Part shown: positions 55,001-64,000 of the stretch, in pieces
Layout of the letters: each line of letters starts with the position of its first letter
Numbering within the stretch: position 1 is the stretch's first letter
Assembly (NCBI GenBank): GCA_963989245.1
Contig: OZ022340.1
Span: 44,162,525-44,226,524 of the forward strand
Length of the DNA stretch: 64,000 nucleotides
Direction of reading: 5' to 3'
DNA from: Nansenia antarctica
Taxonomy: Eukaryota > Chordata > Actinopteri > Argentiniformes > Microstomatidae
Program-made: the position numbers and the translations under genes
The notes under the pieces: generated by a model
Database searches by the model: none
Told to the model about the DNA's origin: nothing
Seen by the model: the letters and a program-made list of their open reading frames with translations, nothing else

Positions 55001-57964
55001 ACTGTAGAAGGAGTAGAACACTGTAGGAGGAGTAGAACACTGTAGAAGGAGTAGAACACTGTAGGAGGAGTAGAACACTGTAGAAGGAGTAGAACACTGT
55101 AGAAGGAGTAGAACACTGTAGAAGGAGTAGAACACTGTAGGAGGAGTAGAACACTGTAGGAGGAGTAGAACACTGTAGAAGGAGTAGAACACTGTAGGAG
55201 GAGTAGAACACTGTAGAAGGAGTAGAACACTGTAGAAGGAGTAGAACACTGTAGAAGGAGTAGAACACTGTAGAAGGAGTAGAATACTGTAGAAGGAGTA
55301 GAACACTGTAGAAGGAGTAGAACACTGTAGAAGGAGTAGAACACTGTAGAAGGAGTAGAACACGGTAGAAGGAGTAGAACACTGTAGGAGGAGTAGAACA
55401 CTGTAGGAGGAGTAGAACACTGTAGGAGGAGTAGAACACTGTAGAAGGAGTAGAACACTGTAGAAGGAGTAGAACACTGTAGGAGGAGTAGAACACTGTA
55501 GGAGGAGTAGAACACTGTAGGAGGAGTAGAACACTGTAGAAGGAGTAGAACACTGTAGGAGGAGTAGAACACTGTAGAAGGAGTAGAACACTGTAGAAGG
55601 AGTAGAACACTGTAGAAGGAGTAGAACACGGTAGAAGGAGTAGAACACGGTAGAAGGAGTAGAACACTGTAGAAGGAGTAGAACACTGTAGGAGGAGTAG
55701 AACACTGTAGAAGGAGTAGAACACGGTAGAAGGAGTAGAACACTGTAGAAGGAGTAGAACACTGTAGAAGGAGTAGAACACTGTAGAAGGAGTAGAACAC
55801 GGTAGAAGGAGTAGAACACTGTAGAAGGAGTAGAACACTGTAGAAGGAGTAGAACACTGTAGAAGGAGTAGAACACGGTAGAAGGAGTAGAACACGGTAG
55901 AAGGAGTAGAACACTGTAGAAGGAGTAGAACACTGTAGAAGGAGTAGAACACGGTAGAAGGAGTAGAACACTGTAGAAGGAGTAGAACACTGTAGGAGGA
56001 GTAGAACACTGTAGGAGGAGTAGAACACTGTAGGAGGAGTAGAACACTGTAGGAGGAGTAGAACACTGTAGAAGGAGTAGAACACTGTAGGAGGAGTAGA
56101 ACACTGTAGAAGGAGTAGAACACTGTAGAAGGAGTAGAACACTGTAGAAGGAGTAGAACACGGTAGAAGGAGTAGAACACGGTAGAAGGAGTAGAACACT
56201 GTAGAAGGAGTAGAACACTGTAGGAGGAGTAGAACACTGTAGAAGGAGTAGAACACGGTAGAAGGAGTAGAACACTGTAGAAGGAGTAGAACACTGTAGA
56301 AGGAGTAGAACACTGTAGAAGGAGTAGAACACGGTAGAAGGAGTAGAACACGGTAGAAGGAGTAGAACACTGTAGAAGGAGTAGAACACTGTAGGAGGAG
56401 TAGAACACTGTAGAAGGAGTAGAACACGGTAGAAGGAGTAGAACACTGTAGAAGGAGTAGAACACTGTAGAAGGAGTAGAACACGGTAGAAGGAGTAGAA
56501 CACTGTAGAAGGAGTAGAACACTGTAGAAGGAGTAGAACACTGTAGAAGGAGTAGAACACGGTAGAAGGAGTAGAACACGGTAGAAGGAGTAGAACACTG
56601 TAGAAGGAGTAGAACACTGTAGAAGGAGTAGAACACTGTAGAAGGAGTAGAACACGGTAGAAGGAGTAGAACACTGTAGAAGGAGTAGAACACTGTAGAA
56701 GGAGTAGAACACTGTAGGAGGAGTAGAACACTGTAGAAGGAGTAGAACACTGTAGAAGGAGTAGAACACTGTAGGAGGAGTAGAACACTGTAGAAGGAGT
56801 AGAACACTGTAGAAGGAGTAGAACACTGTAGAAGGAGTAGAACACTGTAGAAGGAGTAGAACACTGTAGGAGGAGTAGAACACTGTAGAAGGAGTAGAAC
56901 ACTGTAGAAGGAGTAGAACACTGTAGGAGGAGTAGAACACTGTAGAAGGAGTAGAACACTGTAGAAGGAGTAGAACACTGTAGGAGGAGTAGAACACTGT
57001 AGGAGGAGTAGAACACTGTAGGAGGAGTAGAACACTGTAGAAGGAGTAGAACACTGTAGGAGGAGTAGAACACTGTAGGAGGAGTAGAACACTGTAGAAG
57101 GAGTAGAACACTGTAGAAGGAGTAGAACACGGTAGAAGGAGTAGAACACTGTAGAAGGAGTAGAACACTGTAGAAGGAGTAGAACACTGTAGAAGGAGTA
57201 GAACACTGTAGAAGGAGTAGAACACTGTAGAAGGAGTAGAACACTGTAGGAGGAGTAGAACACTGTAGAAGGAGTAGAACACTGTAGGAGGAGTAGAACA
57301 CTGTAGAAGGAGTAGAACACTGTAGGAGGAGTAGAACACTGTAGAAGGAGTAGAACACTGTAGAAGGAGTAGAACACTGTAGAAGGAGTAGAACACTGTA
57401 GGAGGAGTAGAACACTGTAGAAGGAGTAGAACACTGTAGAAGGAGTAGAACACTGTAGGAGGAGTAGAACACTGTAGAAGGAGTAGAACACTGTAGAAGG
57501 AGTAGAACACTGTAGGAGGAGTAGAACACTGTAGAAGGAGTAGAACACTGTAGAAGGAGTAGAACACTGTAGGAGGAGTAGAACACTGTAGAAGGAGTAG
57601 AACACGGTAGAAGGAGTAGAACACTGTAGGAGGAGTAGAACACTGTAGAAGGAGTAGAACACTGTAGGAGGAGTAGAACACTGTAGAAGGAGTAGAACAC
57701 TGTAGGAGGAGTAGAACACTGTAGGAGGAGTAGAACACTGTAGAAGGAGTAGAACACTGTAGGAGGAGTAGAACACTGTAGAAGGAGTAGAACACTGTAG
57801 AAGGAGTAGAACACTGTAGAAGGAGTAGAACACTGTAGGAGGAGTAGAACACTGTAGAAGGAGTAGAACACTGTAGAAGGAGTAGAACACTGTAGAAGGA
57901 GTAGAACACTGTAGAAGGAGTAGAACACTGTAGGAGGAGTAGAACACTGTAGGAGGAGTAGAAC
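52090..57964. repeat. Large 19-bp minisatellite, about 309 copies
   Basis: The unit is AGAACACTGTAGAAGGAGT. Two positions vary between units (TAGAAGG or TAGGAGG; ACTGTAG or ACGGTAG), and only a few units are shortened (about 53487, 53566). The - strand of the unit has no stop codon in any frame, so 57-bp supercycles give open frames of up to 2017 codons. These are by-products of the repeat, not genes. Confidence 0.98.
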
Positions 57965-58047
57965 CCAAGCAATATCACACGAGAGGGAGTGCTGTTATAC
58001 TAAATATCAGCACGGCTGTGATTCGATCGTAGGTACGAGGCCGCAGG

Positions 58048-58109
<62 letters not shown>
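58048..58109. repeat. (GT)n microsatellite
   Basis: About 60 bp of uninterrupted GT. Confidence 0.95.
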
Positions 58110-58110
<1 letters not shown>

Positions 58111-58910
58111 TACAGCTGAGGCCTTTGATCAAGAGAAGCTTTGAAGAGATCTTGTGTTCACGTTTCTGTTTGGCCTCTTGATCAGGCTGTTTTTGTAAAT
58201 GGTCCTGGTGAAGATTAATGTAATTTTTGTTTCAAGCTACGGTCAAATTTGTCATTAGATGAAACATATGTTTGATTTCCCATAGTAACAAAATCAAAAA
58301 CGTAATTTCAATAAGTAATTACGTCATATAGAAATGTTGTTATAACAAATATCTCCATGGTGTGAATCCTCCATTAGGTCACAATAGACTTCTATAAAAA
58401 CCAAGAAACAATGAATGCATTCATAAATAGATTATTCGTAAATGAAGATGGTGGGAGCAGATGATCCAATTAAGGCCTTTGATCAAGAGAACCTATTGAA
58501 GCGGAATGCTGCGCTCTCATTGGTCAATGAAGAGTCGGACTGAAAGTTCGAGAAATATCTAGAAAAGTAAATCAACTATATATTGGTGAGGTTCTCACAG
58601 TTTGGATATGAACACAGCAAGAATTACGATTGAACAACGAAGAGTGAGGAGACGAGCCTTTTACACAAGACGCGCAATTCCATACACTGTAAGTAAGTAG
58701 CCAGACGTTTTTGAGTCTAATGAGAGCTGAAATTAATGCTGCAGCTATTTGATAATTGTATATTGTTATAAACAATATCATCCGTAATTTCAGACATACA
58801 TTTTGTAACTTCTATTCAGTGAAAATAATTGGATTAGGTGTGTGAAAATAATTCGTAGTATTTTATATTTTTTTCTGTAAGATTATATTTAATTGACTTA
58901 TTTAATTGAC
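58110..58910. other. AT-rich region, no gene recognised
   Basis: GGCCTTTGATCAAGAGAA occurs twice (58121 and 58472), suggesting remnants of one repeat family. No coding signal. Confidence 0.5.
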
Positions 58911-58912
58911 TT

Positions 58913-59375
58913 ATTTTTGTTACTTATGGTATACACCAGTCAAGCTAATTCAAGCATATGTAGGCTATTCTACAATTCAGACAGACTAAAATAACATAAC
59001 ATAATCATGCTAACTAGGCTATGTGGTGGGCCAATTACATTGTGATGACATTGCCACAGCTAATTATAAACGACTATACTCTTGTCTCACTGCAAACCAA
59101 AGTCAATTAAATGTAATTATGGCCCACCACCTCATAATCTCAAACTCTCCAGAAATACAGATTCTGGGTTCATTACCGCGAGTTCACAGGAGATATGTCA
59201 TAGGAGTGCGCTGTTGCATACCAGTTTTTGATAATTAGTAATGTCTATACTATTTCTTATGCTGTATTGACACATAGTTAGCATGATTATGTTATGTTAT
59301 GTTATTTTAGTCTGTCTGAATTGTAGAATAGCCTACATATGCTTGAATTAGCTATACCATAAGTAACAAAAATAG
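58913..59375. repeat. ~100-bp inverted repeat around a 250-bp loop
   Basis: The left arm (58913-59023) and right arm (59271-59375) are reverse complements, from TTTTTGTTACTTATGG to ATAATCATGCTAACTA. The inner part has one short open frame with no domain. It could be a small transposon, but target duplications are not evident. Confidence 0.8.
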
Positions 59376-59409
59376 TGGCGATGGGGGCTGCCCTGGTAAA
59401 ACTAATAGA

Positions 59410-59665
59410 CGGTGTTAAGCCTCATTATGTAATAACTGCACATTATGTAATAAAATCCCAAAATGTAATAAAAAGTCACTTTCAATATGTAATAACACCG
59501 CATTATGTAATAACCTGCACATTATGTAATAAATTGGCTGAGCGCAAAATGTAATAACGTTTGCCTTATTATGTAATAAATGTATTACATATTGTGCAGG
59601 TTATTACAAAATGCGGCGGTTGCACTTTTTTGTAACACAATTGAAAAAATGGAAATGTAATAAAT
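59410..59665. repeat. Cluster of ATGTAATAA motifs
   Basis: About ten copies of ATGTAATAA on the + strand, with reverse copies near 59585-59620, spaced roughly 15-25 bp without forming a regular tandem array. Such clusters occur as subterminal transposase-binding repeats, but no terminus was identified. Confidence 0.7.
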
Positions 59666-59979
59666 ATATTTGACCATGAAAAGCATTTTTTAATTCTCCA
59701 ACATAAAGAAAATCCAGAATTGCATTTGTTGAAACTAAATAGTATTTCTATTGACCACTTATATGCTGATTTGGTTGCTTTCTTCTCAAGTTATGAACCC
59801 CCCAATGGCAATTTGCTTGTTTAGGAGACATTCTGAAGATCCGATAACAAGGGATCATATTATTGTTATAAAAACCCTTCCAACCCACCCCCAGCACAAT
59901 CACCCTCTCCTCCCTAAACTGACAATGTGAGAAATGAGGGGCCCTCACAGGTGGGTATACTATAGGGGGCATAAACTAA

Positions 59980-60790
59980 CAGCAACCGTGAATACAAGGA
60001 AAACTCACACTAGACCCTGGTAGCTTGGGGAGGGCACTGCAAAACATCAATGAGAGAACACTACACTGCAAGATAATATCTGACACAGCAATCATCAAAG
60101 GGAACACTGCACTCGATAAAATAACAATAAGGCACTGCAATCGGAAACCCAAGGGTACTACACTGCACACGTGAGGACTCCTATAGGTACCCACCCGTGG
60201 CGCTATCCTATATTTCCCACCCCTCTAGGGACCTACGGTGCTGGACTAGGTGGGGGGTTGGGGGAAACAGTACACAGGACAGACGACAAAGTCAGGTGGG
60301 TGGGGTAGGCTCTCCTCCTCAGCGCTACCCCACAAAAATCAAAACAAAAGAAATAAACAAATAGTCACTATTGCCTGTGGCGTTGGCGGGGCTCCGCCTC
60401 CGAGAATCCTCGAGTTCGCTTTTATCCAGGTCGATTCGGCTCCAGTGTAGAATCCACCGTCGGCATCCACGCGACTGGTCCCAGCCGGCTTTAGCTCCAC
60501 CGCGAGTCTGTCGTCGGCAACCACTACTCCGTGCCTCGACCAGGCAGCCAATGTCCCGCACAGGGATTCCACCTCCTGTCTGTAACATAGGTTAGTCGTC
60601 CACACAGTTCGCCCACTCATGTCAATACAGCCCCCATGTTCTCGCTCCCTCTCTCCTAAAACTCTGGGGTTTTTAAAAGGCGCAACAGCCAATCCACTGG
60701 CTAGTGCGCCCAATCAACCAAACCCAGGGCAGCTGTGCTCACAGACGTGCCCGCGAACTACCCACGGCTAGTCCCGCTTTCATCTCGTGA
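59980..60790 (-). mobile_element. Probable 3' LTR of the gypsy element (lower boundary unresolved)
   Basis: On the - strand it follows a polypurine tract (AAAGGGGGGG at 60796-60807) and begins near TGTCACGAG. A TATA-like CCTTTTAAAAACC lies near 60670-60685. The distal end and the matching 5' LTR are not in view, so the lower boundary is a guess. Confidence 0.55.
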
Positions 60791-63700
60791 CACTCACCCC
60801 CCCTTTGTCCATAGTCGTCCCGACTATTAGGAGCGCCTCCCGATATCTAAGTGGAGGCTGCCGATTCAGCCTTCTGGGCCTACCCAGTCCTTCCCCCTCC
60901 CCGGCCAGAGGTGCAACCTCCCGTCCACCCCCCTCCTCAGCTAGGGGTACAATCTCCTCACCTCTACCATCCTGACCTCCTATGGGAGCAGCAGGCAGGG
61001 CAGCTGGAAGAGCCATGAGAACACGGACAGGGTACCAGGTGTAGTTACGCCAGTCCGGTTTAGGGACCTGGTTGGGGAGCACACTGTCGGTTGGGTCTTG
61101 GCTGGGCAGCACGGCAGCCGGGGTCCGCTGGGCGGCTGGGTAGGGTCAGGGCCTCAGGTGGTTCCGGTGGATGGTCCGAACAGGTCCTCCTCCCTCTGGT
61201 CGGATACGGAGGACAGGCAGTCCAGACTGGAGTGGTCCTAAAACAACGAAAGGGTTGGGTTGCCATCGAGGGGCCAGCTTACCCTGATCACGCCGGCGAA
61301 AGTTCCTCAGGAGCACTCGCTCCCCAGCCACCAATGGAACGTCCTTGGCTCGTCTGTCATACCGTCGTTTGTCCCGCTCCTGTTGGTGCTGGGTCCTTGC
61401 CTCGACCTGGCTGTAGGCCCGGCGGAGTTGGTCATGGTGGTGCCGGAACCATCCATCCAGGTCCATCCGTGGCCTCGGGGCCTCTGCACCTACAATGACA
61501 TCAACAGGGAGACGGGCATGCCTGCCACACATGACAAAGAACGGGGTGAGCCCAGTGCTACTGTGCTCGGTGTTATTATACGCTTGGAGCAACATGGGTA
61601 GGTGATCAGGCCATCGCCTTTGTTGGTCCTCCCCCAGGGACCCCAGGAGAGACAGTAATGTCTGGTTGAAACATTCGCAGGCCCCATTGCCCTGGGGTCT
61701 GTAAGGGGTAGTGCGGATCTTCTTACACCCATATAACTCACAGAACTGGGCCACGATCTCCGACTCAAAAGCAGCCCCCCGATCACTCAGAATTTTCTCG
61801 GGGCATCCCCAGTGCTGCACCACCGCTGTCCAGAGGGCCTTCACTGTGGTCTCAGCTGTCTGATCTTTTGTCGGGACTGCCCACCCATATCTGGAAAAAA
61901 GATCAGTCATGACAAGCATAGGTGTCACCGGGTCGACCCAAAGAGAGATAATCGATGGCCACGGTTTCTAGGGGATAACTGGTGGTGATCGGCACCAAAG
62001 GTGCCCTTACCTCTGGCCCAGGTTTCCTCTGTACACACTGGGGACACTCCATAATCCAATGTCGCACATCCTCCCCCAATCGGGGCCAATAGAAACCCCG
62101 CCTTAGGGCTGCTTCAATCCGACCAGCACTCAAGTGACCTAAAGAGGTGTGGTACTTCTCCCATAGGTCGTGCGTCGCCGAGCTGGGCACCAGGATCTGC
62201 CACCTCCAGGTGTCCTCGACCGTGTCCCGCACCCTCCGGCCAATGACTCCATCCCGCAGGGCTAATCTGTCCCATTCCCTCCACCACCGCCTCTCCTGTT
62301 GGGGAACACCGTCCCGGGCCCTGCCGACGGGCAGCTTGCCCTGACTGAGCCTCTCGGACAAGACTTGGAGGTGTGGGTCCCCCTGTTGGATCTGCCTCCA
62401 ATCAGGCCCTCCCTCAACAACCCGTTCCGGCCGTGGTCCTATCTCACACCCAGCTTCCTGGCTCAGACACACCTGCCCCTCAATCCTAGGGAGTCGGGAG
62501 AGAAGGTCAGCATTTTGATTAGAGCGGCACTTTACTTCAAACTGGTAGCAGGCCAATTGGGCCACTCATCGCTGTTCGACTGCCCCTAGCCTGGCAGTGT
62601 CTAGGTGTACCAGTGGGTTATTATCTGTATAGACTGTAACATCAGCCCCCCATAGATAGTCCCGAAACTTGTCCGTCATTGCCCACTTCAGTGCTAATAG
62701 TTCTAGCTTGAAAGAGCTATAGTTCTGGTCATTTCTCTCTGGGGGAGACAAGCTGCGGCTAGCATAGGCGATGACCCTCTCTTGGCCACCCTGGACTTGG
62801 GATAGTACCGCCCCCAGGCCATCAAAGCTAGCGTCGGTATACAGGATGAATGGCTTGGTGAAGTCTGCATATGCTAGGATCGGGGCACTCAGGAGGGCGG
62901 CCTTCAGCTGCTCGAACGCTCTCTGGCACTCTGGTGTCCATACCACGGGACGCCCTTTCTTTCCCAGAGTCGCAGTGCCAGTCAGTAAGCCATGGAATGG
63001 GCAGGCGATCTTAGAGAAGGAAGAGATAAAACGTCGGTAATAACCCGCAAAACCAAGGAAGGAGCGTACCTGGGTGGTTGTCTCTGGCTGAGGCCAGTCG
63101 CGAACGGCAGCTATCTTTTCAGGGTCAGTGGCAACTCCAGCTTCACTCACCACGTGTCCCAGGTAGGCCACCTCCTTCTGGAGGAATTTGCATTTCGAGG
63201 GCTGTAATTTTAATCCATACTTGGCGAGCCGCTGGAACACCTGCTCCAGATGCTGTAAGTGACAGTCAAAGTCAGGGGAATAGATAATAACATCATCTAA
63301 ATAGATTAAGAGGAAGTCATGTACCTTGTCTCCTAGGCACTTCTGCATAAGTCTCTGAAAGGTGGCCGGGGCATTACAAAGCCCAAACGGCATTCGGGAG
63401 AACTCGAAGAGGCCAAGGGGTGTCGTGAACGCCGTATTTTCCCTGTCCTGGGGGTCAACCTTCACTTGCCAATACCCGGAGGCGAGGTCGAGAGTAGAAT
63501 ACCATGCTGCCTGCTTTAGGCTCGTCAGGGACTCCTCGATACGGGGGAGCGGGAAGGCATCCTTGTGGGTAACTGCATTTAGCCGGCGGTAGTCGACACA
63601 GAACCTCCAGGTCCCATCCTTTTTCTTCACCAGGACAATAGGGGCAGCCCAGGGGCTCGAACTCTCTGAGACGACTCCTGAGCTCAACATCCCAGCCAGC

Positions 63701-64000
63701 AGTTGTCGGAGCTCCGGGTACAGGGTTGGAGGGACAGGCCGGTATCGTTCACGACTTGGTGGGGCAGTCCCGGTAGGGATATGGTGCAGGACAGCATCCG
63801 TGCTGCCGTAGTCCTCATCATTGGTTGCGAACACACTGGTCCACTGGGATAAAAGCCCCTCTAGTTTCTGTTGTTGTCCTGGAGTCAGGCCCTCTACGGA
63901 CGGAAGTTTTACTGGGGGGTGCCCTCCTGGTTTCAGCTGGACAGTCTGGACATCGACCTCGACCTCCCCGGGCCTCTGTTCGCGCAACACCAGGACTCTC
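60791..64000 (-). mobile_element. Ty3/gypsy LTR retrotransposon, 3' part, cut by the window end
   Basis: The order on the - strand is reverse transcriptase, RNase H, integrase, polypurine tract, LTR: the Ty3/gypsy arrangement. Gag, protease and the 5' LTR lie beyond 64000. Confidence 0.92.
61146..64000 (-). pseudogene. Gypsy pol: RT, RNase H and integrase, one nonsense and one frameshift
   Basis: The first frame (to 62566) has RT motifs WAAPIVLVKKKDGTWRFCVD, LDLASGYWQ, MPFGLCNAPATFQ and YLDD, then RNase H (LYTDASFDGLGAVLSQ, YTDNNPL). A TGA at 62566-62568 interrupts it, and the same frame continues with the integrase HHCC finger (LGHLSAG, CPQCVQRK). A one-base frameshift near 61915-61925 leads to the integrase core with the D, D and E residues (VMTDLFSRYGW, LSDRGAAF, PQGNGACECF) and a chromoviral-like GPY/F region near 61180-61260. 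The breaks make this copy defective. Low decay suggests a fairly recent insertion. Confidence 0.9.

Noticed and set aside
51925..57978. Open frames of up to 2017 codons on the - strand
   Set aside because: They are translations of a 19-bp tandem repeat that has no stop in any frame; the 19-residue period and the presence of several parallel frames show this is not a gene.

Overview
The window is vertebrate nuclear DNA, almost certainly from a teleost fish. It holds two spliced single-copy genes whose predicted products match the vertebrate proteins TUFM and RNF25. The introns carry a typical fish load of Tc1, hAT, pogo and ISL2EU DNA transposons, L2-type LINEs, tRNA-derived SINEs, a Ty3/gypsy element and very long tandem arrays. 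The species cannot be named from this sequence alone.

Layout. 1-735 has no recognisable feature. 738-5766 is a composite foldback-type repeat (copy A) with a LINE fragment inside. TUFM (mitochondrial elongation factor Tu) runs on the + strand from 6676 to 22791 in 10 coding exons, and the assembled frame is 447 codons plus stop. RNF25 (RWD-RING E3 ubiquitin ligase) runs convergently on the - strand from 51162 down to 24435 in 10 coding exons, 549 codons plus stop. Its first coding exon is only 17 nt and lies 16 kb upstream of exon 2. The 3' ends of the two genes face each other about 1.3 kb apart. RNF25 intron 1 contains an inverted partner of the composite repeat (copy B, 42774-48702), a decayed hAT element with a ZBED5/FAM200-like transposase remnant, and a PIN/FEN1-like plus CXC pseudogene on the opposite strand. 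Upstream of RNF25 lies a 5.9 kb, 19-bp minisatellite (52090-57964). The window ends inside a Ty3/gypsy element on the - strand (about 60.0-64.0 kb).

The most striking property is that tandem arrays repeatedly contain or abut the splice sites of both genes. The acceptor of TUFM exon 5 with the first bases of the exon is repeated 39 times upstream of the real exon. The acceptor of TUFM exon 9 is repeated about 20 times. The last 15 coding bases and the donor of RNF25 exon 5 are repeated about 20 times. The polypyrimidine tract of RNF25 exon 4 is a 121-bp (CT)n run, and the donor of TUFM exon 9 lies in a (GT)n run. In the three minisatellites the decoy site leads into an in-frame stop within two to nine codons. 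A second notable point is the pair of inverted ~4.5-kb composite repeats: recombination between them would invert all of TUFM plus RNF25 exons 2-10 and cut RNF25 from its first exon and promoter. Several DNA transposons are inserted inside tandem arrays with exact target duplications, which orders the events in time.

Most other long open frames are translations of tandem repeats or shadows and were not annotated as genes.
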